64,000 bases of DNA from JABDMH01 sp965223165. Lineage in GTDB: Bacteria; Bacteroidota; Bacteroidia; Chitinophagales; Saprospiraceae. A program made the translations under genes and the position numbers. This document shows, piece after piece, positions 36,777 through 44,998 of the stretch. Numbering within the stretch: the stretch's first letter is position 1; every line of letters starts with the position of its first letter. The notes beneath the pieces are model-generated. The model was not told the DNA's origin and did not search any database. It was given only the letters and a program-made list of their open reading frames with translations. The stretch spans positions 682,001 to 746,000 of the forward strand of contig CBDCVQ010000019.1 in the NCBI GenBank assembly GCA_965223165.1. The letters are read 5' to 3'.

Positions 36777-37070
36777 ATGAGAACCGGAATCCTTAAGCTA
36801 TTGCTCGTCGCTGGTCTTTTGATCTTCCTCTTTAACAATACCTCGCTCGCCGCCGGCATCGAGTTCGACCGAGTCCTTGCCAAGGGCTTTCTCCACGGAC
36901 TACTGGACGGCTTTCTAGCGCCCCTCAAGTTTATCATCGGGCTATTTGACGATGGCTGGCACATCTACGAGGTCAACAATGTCGGCGCTTGGTACGACTT
37001 CGGCTTCTTGCTGGGCATCGGTGGATTTAGCGGAGGCATTTTCCGATCCTCTCGAAGGAGACGACGATAA
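36777..37070 (+). CDS. small conserved membrane/secreted protein of unknown function
   Basis: 97 residues. An N-terminal hydrophobic segment (about 6-25, LKLLLVAGLLIFLFNNTSLAAG) looks like a signal peptide or anchor. Then come GFLHGLLDGFLAPLKFIIGLF, a second hydrophobic helix, and IYEVNNVGAWYDFGFLLGIG, ending in GGIFRSSRRRRR. The middle block (HGLLDGFLAP ... YEVNN-G-WYDFGFLLG) recurs in small hypothetical proteins of many bacteria as I remember them, so this is a real gene; no function is known to me. The C-terminal arginine cluster should stay in the cytoplasm. Confidence 0.75.
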   Translation: MRTGILKLLLVAGLLIFLFNNTSLAAGIEFDRVLAKGFLHGLLDGFLAPLKFIIGLFDDGWHIYEVNNVGAWYDFGFLLGIGGFSGGIFRSSRRRRR

Positions 37071-37178
37071 AGTCCCGGCAGGGTCGGAAACTCGCCAATA
37101 GCGTACTGAGGTATTTGTGGTAATGTGGTGCTACGCAAAAACACAAGAAACACTTGCGGGAGATAATGACTCCCGGTT

Positions 37179-37400
37179 GCATCCATCCCACAAAAGCAGA
37201 AACAGGCCCTGGGCAGACAAGCACAAAAGTGGATGCCAGCATCGAGCCCGAAAGGGTGCAGCATCCATGCCACAATAGCAACAAATCACACCTGGTAAAG
37301 ACAAGCACTAATATTGAAGCTCAGCATCGAGCCTGAAGGCTGAGTATCCATGCCATAAAAGCAAGAAATCACACCCTGGGCAGACAAACACAAAGTGAAA
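37179..37400. repeat. about 2.7 copies of an imperfect 82-83 bp repeat with internal hairpin
   Basis: Units begin at 37179, 37261 and 37344 with GCATCCATSCCACAAWAGCA-like or GTATCCATGCCATAAAAGC sequence. Each carries CACNCCTGG-rich text, a run like AGACAAGCACAA, and then CAGCATCGAGCCYGAA-GGC, in which AGCC-TGAA-GGCT (copy 2) can fold into a short stem-loop. The third copy stops near 37400. The array fills most of the spacer between the convergent genes ending at 37070 and 37410. Confidence 0.7.
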
Positions 37401-37409
37401 CCCTCAGCA

Positions 37410-38216
37410 TCAATTCTTCACCACGACAATGCCATCCTGGGGATCCCACTTGTCATACTCCATATATCGCGCCGTTGCCTGGGCAGTCTCCGCGCCAAAC
37501 ATGCGCTCGACCACGTGCAGGGCACCATCAATGCCCGCCGAGACACCGGCGGTGGTCACGATCTTGCCGTTGTCAACCCAACGGGTGTTTTCGAGGACCT
37601 CCGTCTTTGCAGCTGTCTCACGCAGGCCGTCAATGGCACCGTGCCAGGTAGTGGCTTTTTTGCCATCCAGAAGGCCTGTCTTCTGTAAGATGAAGGCCCC
37701 CGTACATACGGATATCGCAGCGTCAAGATCGGGGGCATGCTTTTGGATCCAACCGATGACATCGGGATTGCGCGTGGAGGGCCCACTGTTGCCGCCCGGG
37801 AGTACGATAATGTCCGGCTTGGGGCAGTCATCCAGCGAATACTCCGGTAGAATCTTGACAAAGCCCTGGCTGATCAAGGGATCCGTACTGACCGCTACGG
37901 TATAGACATTATACGCCCCGTGCTCGGGCCGAGCAGCGGCAAACACCTCACCCGGGCCGCTAAAATCGAGGATCTCGACGCCGTCATAGAGAAAAATCGC
38001 AACGTTCTTCATACTACTGGACTTGATCAGCGTCATGCCACAGGTGGGACAGGTGCCCGACTCTGCGTACTGCTGCGTATCGCAAGAACCGTCTCCACAG
38101 GGAGGACATATGTACGGATCTTCCAGATCGAGGACAAGAGCTTGATCGAGTGATGCGGTCTGCCCCATCAGAAGGCAGGAGGACGAAAGAAGGCATAAAA
38201 AAAACAACTGTTTCAT
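37410..38216 (-). CDS. secreted DJ-1/PfpI-family protein with N-terminal cysteine-rich segment
   Basis: 268 residues from the ATG at 38216 (a TTG nine bases earlier is the alternative). A signal peptide (MKQLFFLCLLSSSCLLMGQT) leads to a CPPCGDGSCDTQQY ... CPTCGMTL segment, residues about 38-66, with five cysteines like a zinc ribbon or heavy-metal-binding domain. From about residue 70 the PfpI fold follows: VAIFLYDGVEILDFSGPGEV, DIIVLPGGNSGPS, the nucleophile-elbow cysteine in AAISVCTGAFILQ and TTWHGAIDGL. Members are hydrolases, chaperones or sensors. It is divergent from a regulator with the same domain, so the two probably respond to the same signal. Confidence 0.82.
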   Translation of the reverse strand: MKQLFFLCLLSSSCLLMGQTASLDQALVLDLEDPYICPPCGDGSCDTQQYAESGTCPTCGMTLIKSSSMKNVAIFLYDGVEILDFSGPGEVFAAARPEHGAYNVYTVAVSTDPLISQGFVKILPEYSLDDCPKPDIIVLPGGNSGPSTRNPDVIGWIQKHAPDLDAAISVCTGAFILQKTGLLDGKKATTWHGAIDGLRETAAKTEVLENTRWVDNGKIVTTAGVSAGIDGALHVVERMFGAETAQATARYMEYDKWDPQDGIVVVKN

Positions 38217-38268
38217 AGTTTCCAATTTTTAGTCGCTGTGCAGGGCGTATGAGCGCGATTGATGTCAA

Positions 38269-38337
38269 GATAGGTCCTACCCAAATCCAATGCACAATAT
38301 GTCCTATATTGACAATCAAAAGTCTGAATATGTCCTA
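38269..38337. promoter_or_regulatory. three direct repeats of RATAKGTCCTA between PfpI and GlxA genes
   Basis: GATAGGTCCTA at 38269-38279, AATATGTCCTA at 38296-38306 and AATATGTCCTA at 38327-38337 lie in the same orientation 27 and 31 bases apart, in the 158-base spacer between divergent genes. Direct repeats at near helical spacing are the usual layout of AraC-family operators, and the gene next to them encodes such a regulator. A Bacteroidota -7 match is not obvious. Confidence 0.45.
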
Positions 38338-38374
38338 CTTGTACGGGTATTATTCCAGGTAGTTTTGAGTCAGC

Positions 38375-39355
38375 ATGCAGCGGCAAATCATATTCTTACT
38401 CTTCCCAAAGACCCAGATGATGGATCTGGCTGGTCCCCTGCAAGTGTTTTACGAAGCCGGGCAGCTAGGAGGTCATCGCCATCGTATCCGTTATGTCCAA
38501 GCCCACGATACGGTGCAGACGGAGCAAGGTTTGGTCTTGGCCGATTTGGAACAGATCTCTCAGCTGGTGACGCGCCAGGGCGATCTGATCTGCGTTCCGG
38601 GCATCGACTTTAGCAGCTTTCAGGCGGGTGTGTTAGATGCAGCCATAGCTACCTGCCGATCCTGGCTCCGCGAGCAGTACCGCCAGGGGACACTCGTAGC
38701 ATCCATATGCTCAGGTGCCCTAATACTGGCAAAGATGGGCATGCTTGATCGAGTGCAGTGCACCACCCACTGGAAGTGCATTCCCTATCTCCGGCAGCAG
38801 TTTCCCAAGGCACAGGTACTGGAGAACAGGCTCTATTGCTTTGATCGCAATATCTACACCAGCGCAGGCATGACGGCCGGCATCGACATGGCCCTAGCGC
38901 TCATCGAAAAGTGGGACACACCCCTGGTGGCAGCCCGGGTAGCACAGGAGATGGTCATCAATGTGCGGCGGCCAGAGACCAACGAACAGCGCAACACATT
39001 CCTCAACTTCAAGAATCATTTTCATTCACAGGTGTACCGAGCCCAAGAGACTTTAGCCAGTCGGCTGGATGCCCGTTACACGATCGCTGATCTGGCTCGC
39101 GATATGCATATGAGCGATCGCCATCTTGCCCGGCTTTTTAAGGACCACACCGGCGAGACCATTCAGACGTATCGCACCCGGGTAAGATTAGAACGAGGAG
39201 AGCAATTGCTACGGCATAGTGAGAAATCGGTCAAGGAGATTGCCGTGGCCTGCGGATTTGACAATGCCAGACACTTTGCCCGCATCTGGAAGCAACACCA
39301 TGGCGCTACTCCGGGTGCCTCGCGTCTGGCCTATACGGCTGCTGGAAACGGCTGA
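38375..39355 (+). CDS. GlxA-family transcriptional regulator (DJ-1/PfpI plus AraC HTH)
   Basis: 326 residues. Residues 1-190 form a DJ-1/PfpI domain (LLFPKTQMMDLAGPLQVFYEAG, LICVPGIDFS, the elbow cysteine in VASICSGALILAKMG and TTHWKCIPYLR). The C-terminal AraC part, about 225-320, holds IADLARDMHMSDRHLARLFK and VKEIAVACGFDNARHFARIW. GlxA proteins sense small amino-acid-derived or choline-type signals in known cases. It is divergent from a PfpI gene and next to an amino-acid-type catabolic cluster; either may be regulated. Confidence 0.9.
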   Translation: MQRQIIFLLFPKTQMMDLAGPLQVFYEAGQLGGHRHRIRYVQAHDTVQTEQGLVLADLEQISQLVTRQGDLICVPGIDFSSFQAGVLDAAIATCRSWLREQYRQGTLVASICSGALILAKMGMLDRVQCTTHWKCIPYLRQQFPKAQVLENRLYCFDRNIYTSAGMTAGIDMALALIEKWDTPLVAARVAQEMVINVRRPETNEQRNTFLNFKNHFHSQVYRAQETLASRLDARYTIADLARDMHMSDRHLARLFKDHTGETIQTYRTRVRLERGEQLLRHSEKSVKEIAVACGFDNARHFARIWKQHHGATPGASRLAYTAAGNG

Positions 39356-39418
39356 TGTGATCCGACGGTATCGGCTCGCTTTTGCTTGCTGAATCTTGAT
39401 GCCATGGGGAGCCTTGAC

Positions 39419-39733
39419 CCCGGCAATCGTATTTCTACCAAACAATGTCCCTTGCGGTCCCCGCAAGACTTCTACCCTTTCCCACATCCATAATGAGGTT
39501 GTTGAAAGACCATATTCCGGACTGATAGACCCCGTCGATATCGAGGCCGATGGAGTGCTCCAGCCCGACATTGTCGGGATCCGTAAAAATCCCCTGACCG
39601 ATAGTTGCGGATAGGTCAAACCCGCTTCTGCCACCACACCCTGCACAGACGCAAAGGACTCGACGAGGGTTCCTGCGCTTCGATTTCTGATCTGGAGCCC
39701 GGTGACCGCAGAGGCAGCCAGCGGCACCTCCAA
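39419..39733 (-). pseudogene. remnant of a TonB-dependent receptor plug domain with two frameshifts
   Basis: On the minus strand one frame reads LEVPLAASAVTGLQIRNRSA, then SVQGVVAEAGLTYPQLSVRG. Near 39589 the sense frame changes and continues TDPDNVGLEHSIGLDIDGVY and QSGIWSFNNLIMDV. Near 39484 it changes back to ERVEVLRGPQGTLFGRNTIA. Joined, this is a nearly complete plug domain of the classical (FecA/iron-siderophore-like) type rather than the SusC type. The signal peptide and the whole barrel are missing: homology ends at about 39419, before the end of the GlxA gene on the other strand. Confidence 0.8.
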
Positions 39734-39791
39734 TAATATTAAAAATCCCCTATGGCACGATTTATCATGGTGGCTCCAGGGATCTGGCGAA

Positions 39792-40958
39792 TTACTTCGA
39801 TGCCTGCACGGTGGCTCGGGCAATGACCCACAAGAACAATCCCAGGCTCAGCAGGATGGCAAGCGAGGCCAAATACGATACAGAGATGTAATTATCATGT
39901 GTCACGAAGGACGAAATGACCAGCGGAGCGATGGCGACGCCAAGCGCAAAGGTCGGATTACCCGCCAGTATGGTCCGACCGCTCGCATCCACTTCGATCA
40001 GCACGCCAATCATGTAGGGCAGGGCAAAATTCCACAGCGTGCAAAAGAGAAATCCGGCAGCAAAATAGGTCCACCTGCCCAGGTCAGAAAATATGATGAT
40101 CAGGCAGACAACTTGAAAAACCGCAGCAAGAATGAGCGGACTTTTTTTGCCAAATCGGAGATCAACCGCGGATGCGATTAACGACCCTATGAAACTCCCC
40201 CCCATCGCCACCGAGAGCACGATACCCACAAACTGGGCGCTCAGGCCTTGACTATTGCCAATTCTTTCCATGTATGCCCAGACGCCACCCTGGGCGACAA
40301 AGAAGGCCACCAACCCCATCAGGGCGGGCAAGGTGAGCTTCCAATTGATCGCAATCGAATGCCCCTCAGCCGTCACTCTCGAAAATCCACCTCGGGGCAT
40401 CCATAGCGCCACTAAGACGAGGGAGAGGGCCGTCAAAATTATTTGACCCGCGATGACCGCTGCGACTCCCCACCCACCTATGAAATTAGGCAGGAGCAAC
40501 AAACCAATGCCCCCCGCAGCGGTTTGCGCAGCCAAGAAGTATGCATAGTAGCGCTCGGGTTTGAGGGTATCACTGATGTGCGCTGAATAGATCGCACACA
40601 GACTACCTTGCACGATACCGGATAATAACCTGGACGTGGATAACGTGGTGATGTTTTCGGCCACAGAAATCGAAAACAGATTGGTGATCAGCAATGCCAC
40701 CAGGAGTACAAGTCCTGCGCTGCGCCAATTAACCTTTCTTGCCCAAAACAATCCAACCAGCGAGCCCATGCCAAAACCAAAGAGGTCGCTGGAGGCCAAG
40801 ATGCCTAGTTGACGTGGGGTCGTATCGATGGTTTCAGCCACGGCGCCAACCAACAAGGGTAGCAGCAGGAACATGATGATGGCGGCAGTGCCCATCGCTG
40901 TGCTGGCAAAAATCGCTTTGGGATCATTGAGGGCCAGAGTGTTCTGCTCGTCGTTCAT
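39792..40958 (-). CDS. MFS transporter, substrate unknown
   Basis: 388 residues with about 12 membrane helices spread evenly (for example IMFLLLPLLVGAVAETI, AGLVLLVALLITNLFSISV, IGLLLLPNFIGGWGVAAVI, LIIIFSDLGRWTYFAAGFLF). The loop after helix 2 (FGMGSLVGLFWARKVNWRSA) is the MFS motif A position in a weakened form. It is the last gene of the minus-strand cluster with a ureohydrolase and aminotransferase, 17 bases after the former, so it most likely imports the guanidino or amino compound that the cluster degrades. Confidence 0.8.
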   Translation of the reverse strand: MNDEQNTLALNDPKAIFASTAMGTAAIIMFLLLPLLVGAVAETIDTTPRQLGILASSDLFGFGMGSLVGLFWARKVNWRSAGLVLLVALLITNLFSISVAENITTLSTSRLLSGIVQGSLCAIYSAHISDTLKPERYYAYFLAAQTAAGGIGLLLLPNFIGGWGVAAVIAGQIILTALSLVLVALWMPRGGFSRVTAEGHSIAINWKLTLPALMGLVAFFVAQGGVWAYMERIGNSQGLSAQFVGIVLSVAMGGSFIGSLIASAVDLRFGKKSPLILAAVFQVVCLIIIFSDLGRWTYFAAGFLFCTLWNFALPYMIGVLIEVDASGRTILAGNPTFALGVAIAPLVISSFVTHDNYISVSYLASLAILLSLGLFLWVIARATVQASK

Positions 40959-40975
40959 CAGATGCCGTTGCAGAC

Positions 40976-41935
40976 TTAGGTGCGATGTTCCGCCGCTCGC
41001 TTGACCACGGCCGTGAGGGACATAAACTCAAACATCACGTTGGCTGCCAACAATGCAGTGATGTGTGCAGGGTCGAAAGACGGCAGGACTTCCACCAAGT
41101 CGTAACCGACAAATGGCATGCCTTTTAACCCTCTGATCAATTCGAGCACCTGCGCACTCGAAGGCCCGCCAACCTCGGGGGTACCCGTGCCAGGCGCAAA
41201 TGCCGGATCGACAAAATCAATGTCAAACGTCAGATAAGTCGGTCCCTCTCCTACCCGCTCACGAATCCGCTGCACGGTTTCGGTCATGCCAATCTGGAGC
41301 ATTTCTGCGGCCGAAATGTAATCCAGCCCGTACCTTCGTACATCCGCCCAGCCGTCGCTGGAATATCCCGACCCGCGCAGCCCGATCTGGATGGACCGGG
41401 CCGTGTCCAGCAGCCCCTGCTCCACGGCCATGCGAAAGGGCGTACCATGCGTCTCGTATGCTCCCCAGTACTTCGGGTAGAGATCCGTATGCGAATCAAA
41501 ATGCACCAGGGCGACAGGGCCGTGATGCTTGTGCGCTGCCCGCAAAAGCGGAAATGACACAGAATGATCGCCTCCCATGAAGATGGGCACCACGCCCGCC
41601 TCAAAAAATGGGGATGCCTGCTCCGTAATCTTGTCAAACGAGGCCTCCATATATCCCGGGATGACCTCCAAGTCACCAAAATCCACACAAGAGCAGTACT
41701 CGTACACACGGACGTCAATGCCGTAATTATACTGTCGAATGATGGCTGATTGGTCTCGGATGGCAGCCGGTCCCTGGCGAGCACCTGCACGGTAGGTCGC
41801 TCCTGTATCAAAAGGGACGCCCACGATAGCTATATCCACATCCTCCATCGATGAGACATGGGGAAGACGGGCAAAGGTCCTGATCTGTGAAAACCTAGGA
41901 CTGGTCAAGCCATCGGTGGGACTATATTTCTTCAT
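40976..41935 (-). CDS. agmatinase/guanidino-acid ureohydrolase
   Basis: 319 residues, the usual length. The two-manganese site of the arginase family is complete: FMGGDHSVSFP (histidine about 128), VHFDSHTDLYPKY (two aspartates and histidine, about 150-154) and LTFDIDFVDPAFAPGTGTPE (two aspartates about 240). The conserved GVPFDTGATYRAGARQGPAAIR near residue 40 is shared with agmatinases and guanidinobutyrases. The enzyme releases urea from agmatine, 4-guanidinobutanoate or 3-guanidinopropionate. Because omega-aminotransferase and semialdehyde dehydrogenase genes follow in the same cluster, an omega-guanidino acid is a better fit than agmatine. Confidence 0.88.
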   Translation of the reverse strand: MKKYSPTDGLTSPRFSQIRTFARLPHVSSMEDVDIAIVGVPFDTGATYRAGARQGPAAIRDQSAIIRQYNYGIDVRVYEYCSCVDFGDLEVIPGYMEASFDKITEQASPFFEAGVVPIFMGGDHSVSFPLLRAAHKHHGPVALVHFDSHTDLYPKYWGAYETHGTPFRMAVEQGLLDTARSIQIGLRGSGYSSDGWADVRRYGLDYISAAEMLQIGMTETVQRIRERVGEGPTYLTFDIDFVDPAFAPGTGTPEVGGPSSAQVLELIRGLKGMPFVGYDLVEVLPSFDPAHITALLAANVMFEFMSLTAVVKRAAEHRT

Positions 41936-41941
41936 GCAGGT

Positions 41942-43297
41942 TCAATTGCAATGTGCGTCGGCAAGTGCGATGGCGGAAGACAGAATGTCTAAGCCTTCAT
42001 CGATCTGGGCCTCCGTGATGGTCAGGGGTGGCGCAATGAAGATGAAGTTCCACTTGACAAAAGTAAACATACCCGAGGCTCTGATTTTGGCAGCGACCTG
42101 CTTCATGACCCCCATTTGATCCGGTCGTGCATTCCATGGTGCCATCGGCTCTTTACGCTCGCGATTCTTGACCAGCTCGATACAACCCAGCATGCCGGTA
42201 TTGCGCCAATCACCGATGGACGGATGCTTGGCCCGCAGGGCACCCACCGCCCGGTCGATGTACTTACCGGTCTCCGCGGCGCGCTCGACCAGACCCTCAG
42301 ACCGGTAAATGTCCAAGACAGCCACGGCTGCTGCGCAAGCTACCGCATGTGCCGAGTACGTCAGGCCCAGCGGTAGATATTGATCGTCAAAGGTCCGGGC
42401 AATCTGATCGCTGACCACCATGGCTCCCATCGGAATATATCCCGAGGTCAGGCCCTTGGCCGTGCAAAGAATATCCGGCGTCACGCCGTGATGCTCGATG
42501 CCAAACCATTTGCCCGTACGGCCAAAACCACTCATCACCTCATCATCTATGGTCAAGATCCCATATTTGGCCGCGATCCCCGCTACTCCTTGCCAATAAT
42601 TGGGCGGCAGCTTGATACATCCGGAGGTGCCTGACTCTCCTTCGATCAGAATCGCCGCCACATTCTCCGGGCCTTCATAGCGGATGACCTGCTCCAGGTT
42701 TTGCAGTGCACGTTCGCCGCATTGCTCCGGGCTCTCACTGTGCCAGGGGCAGCGGTAGAAATAGGGATTTTCGACGTGTACGATGTTGGGAAGCTGGTTG
42801 GCATCGACCGCGAGCTTTCTGGGATCTCCACCCGCTGATATCGCCCCGTTGGTGGCACCGTGATAGGAGCGGTAGTGTGTGATAATCTTATGCCTTCCGG
42901 TGTACAAACGAGCCAATTTGATGGCATTTTCGATGGCCTCCGCCCCGCCTGTGGTAAAAAATGTCTTTGACAATGATCCCGGCGTGATCTGCGCCAGTCG
43001 CTCGCCGAGCAAGCCCCGCACCTCGGTGGCCATACTGGGCGCCACATAGCTGACTTCATTCATCTGCTTGACCACCGCTTTGGTCACGGCAGGATGCCCA
43101 TGACCAATATTGACATTCATCAACTGGGAGGAGAAGTCGAGATAGCGCTTGCCCGCTCGATCAAAGAGGTACACCCCTTTGGCATGACTGATGTTGATAG
43201 GATGTAGCCCTCCCTGCTTGGACCACGAGAAAAACGTGTAGTCCAGGTTCTTTTGCAGAATGGCATCAGCCTCGGAGATAGTCTGTGCTGTCGACAT
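41942..43297 (-). CDS. class III omega-aminotransferase (PLP)
   Basis: 451 residues. PLP-binding features: TTGGAEAIENAIKLARLYTGR, SYHGATNGAISAGGD, the acidic TIDDEVMSGFGRTGKWFG (aspartate about 251) and the lysine in LCTAKGLTSGYIPMGAM (about 282). Family members take the amino group from GABA, beta-alanine, taurine or aromatic amines to pyruvate or 2-oxoglutarate. It lies between the ureohydrolase (6 bases) and the methylmalonate-semialdehyde dehydrogenase, which would use malonate semialdehyde from beta-alanine. Substrate cannot be fixed by sequence. Confidence 0.88.
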   Translation of the reverse strand: MSTAQTISEADAILQKNLDYTFFSWSKQGGLHPINISHAKGVYLFDRAGKRYLDFSSQLMNVNIGHGHPAVTKAVVKQMNEVSYVAPSMATEVRGLLGERLAQITPGSLSKTFFTTGGAEAIENAIKLARLYTGRHKIITHYRSYHGATNGAISAGGDPRKLAVDANQLPNIVHVENPYFYRCPWHSESPEQCGERALQNLEQVIRYEGPENVAAILIEGESGTSGCIKLPPNYWQGVAGIAAKYGILTIDDEVMSGFGRTGKWFGIEHHGVTPDILCTAKGLTSGYIPMGAMVVSDQIARTFDDQYLPLGLTYSAHAVACAAAVAVLDIYRSEGLVERAAETGKYIDRAVGALRAKHPSIGDWRNTGMLGCIELVKNRERKEPMAPWNARPDQMGVMKQVAAKIRASGMFTFVKWNFIFIAPPLTITEAQIDEGLDILSSAIALADAHCN

Positions 43298-43336
43298 GGT
43301 GGATCAGGCTCAAATTAAACGATTCGATATCCGGCA

Positions 43337-44803
43337 TCAGCTCATCCAGTTGGTAAAGGCCTCCGGGTTCCACTTGGTTGTTCTCTTCTTGACCTTTGTC
43401 CAGAAGTTGATCGAGCTCTTGCCCGTAATGTCCAAATCTCCAAAGCGCGAATCATTCCAGCCCCCAAAGGAAAAGGGCTCACGCGGCACCGGTACACCGA
43501 TGTTCACGCCTACCATACCTGCGCTGACTCGCTCGGTCACATATTCTGCCAACTTTCCGTTTTGGGTAAAAACCGAAGAGGCATTTCCGTAGGTAGATTC
43601 ATTTTCGATTCGGATGGCCTCGTCGATATCTTTTGTGCGCATAATAGCCAGCACGGGGCCAAACACCTCTTCTTTGGCGATCTTCATATCGGGGGTGACG
43701 TAGTCGATGATGGTCGGTCCGACATAGAATCCGCCCTCATTACCCTCCACCTGGGCTCCACGGCCGTCGACCAGTACTTTGGCGCCCGCCGCTTCTGCCT
43801 CATCGATGTATTTTTCAATGCGCTGCTTGGCCTCTTTGCTGATGACCGCTCCGAGGTTGTCGCCGGGTACGATGGTACGAGTCACCTCGCACAGGCGGTC
43901 TACAATATGGTCTACATTGCCGATGCCAACCATCGCAGAGGCGGCCATACAACGTTGACCCGCACAGCCGGACATGGATGCGGCAATATTCGTGGCTGCC
44001 ATCTCCGTATGTGCATCCGGTAGTACCAGTAAGTGGTTCTTGGCCCCTCCCAAGGCGATGCAGCGTTTCAGATTGGCCGTGGCTCGTTTATAAACGATCT
44101 TGGCCACCTTGGTAGACCCCACAAAGGTCACGCCCTTGATGCCCGGATGATCACAGATGGCTTCCACCACCTCCTTACCGCCATGCACAATGTTAAACAC
44201 GCCATCGGGCAGCCCTGCCTGTTGTAGCAGGTCTGCGATACGCATGGCGCTCAACGGCACTTGCTCTGAGGGCTTCATGATCACGCAGTTGCCCAGTGCC
44301 ACGGCATTTGGCACCGTCCATAGGGGCACCATGTGAGGAAAATTGAATGGCGTAATAGACGCCACCACGCCCAGCGGCAGATGGGTTGTACGGCACTCTA
44401 CTCCCCTGCTCACCTCCTGTACCTCATCGTTGACGATCTGAGGCAGCGAGCAAGTAAATTCGCACAGCTCGATACCCTTGAGCACCTCCGCCCTTGCCTC
44501 GCTGAAGATCTTGCCATTCTCCAAGCTGACCAGGTCGCTGAGCTCATCGATATGCTCCTCCAGGAGCGCACGAAAGCGAAAAAAGACCTGCACGCGCTCC
44601 TTGAGCGTGCGCGAAGACCAATCTGCAAAGGATGCGGTAGCGGCATCAACCGCCTGATTCAGTGTCCTTTTGTCTGATAAAGGCACGGCACCTATCGTGC
44701 TGCCATCGATGGGGCTGATAATTTCTAGCGTGGTGGACACTGCATCCTGCAGGTGACCCGCTATATAATTCTTCGCCTGGGGAATTTGCACATCTGAAAT
44801 CAT
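43337..44803 (-). CDS. mmsA: methylmalonate/malonate-semialdehyde dehydrogenase (CoA-acylating)
   Basis: 488 residues from the ATG at 44803 (a TTG six bases upstream is alternative). The chain opens KNYIAGHLQDAV, then shows the MmsA-typical stretch LENGKIFSEARAEVLKGIEL, the NAD-binding ITPFNFPHMVPLWTVP and FVGSTKVAKIVYKRA, and the catalytic cysteine in MSGCAGQRCMAASAMVGIG (about residue 284). The C-terminal block VGVNIGVPVPREPFSFGGWN is diagnostic for the CoA-acylating branch. It converts malonate or methylmalonate semialdehyde to acetyl- or propionyl-CoA and CO2. It is the upstream neighbour of the omega-aminotransferase, a common pair in beta-alanine breakdown. Confidence 0.92.
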   Translation of the reverse strand: MISDVQIPQAKNYIAGHLQDAVSTTLEIISPIDGSTIGAVPLSDKRTLNQAVDAATASFADWSSRTLKERVQVFFRFRALLEEHIDELSDLVSLENGKIFSEARAEVLKGIELCEFTCSLPQIVNDEVQEVSRGVECRTTHLPLGVVASITPFNFPHMVPLWTVPNAVALGNCVIMKPSEQVPLSAMRIADLLQQAGLPDGVFNIVHGGKEVVEAICDHPGIKGVTFVGSTKVAKIVYKRATANLKRCIALGGAKNHLLVLPDAHTEMAATNIAASMSGCAGQRCMAASAMVGIGNVDHIVDRLCEVTRTIVPGDNLGAVISKEAKQRIEKYIDEAEAAGAKVLVDGRGAQVEGNEGGFYVGPTIIDYVTPDMKIAKEEVFGPVLAIMRTKDIDEAIRIENESTYGNASSVFTQNGKLAEYVTERVSAGMVGVNIGVPVPREPFSFGGWNDSRFGDLDITGKSSINFWTKVKKRTTKWNPEAFTNWMS

Positions 44804-44998
44804 GATCAAAAATTAGTGATTCACCAAAATTACGACATTGGGCAAAAGTCTAAACTCGCAATCGCTCCTTATCTGCACAAAAGGCAGCACTATGCACGGA
44901 GAAAGAAGTATTCAGATACCACTGGCGTGAGTCAATACCGGCACCAAATGGTGGTTCATAGTCGATGCTCTCCTATTGCGACTGTTTTTTTCTTTCGA

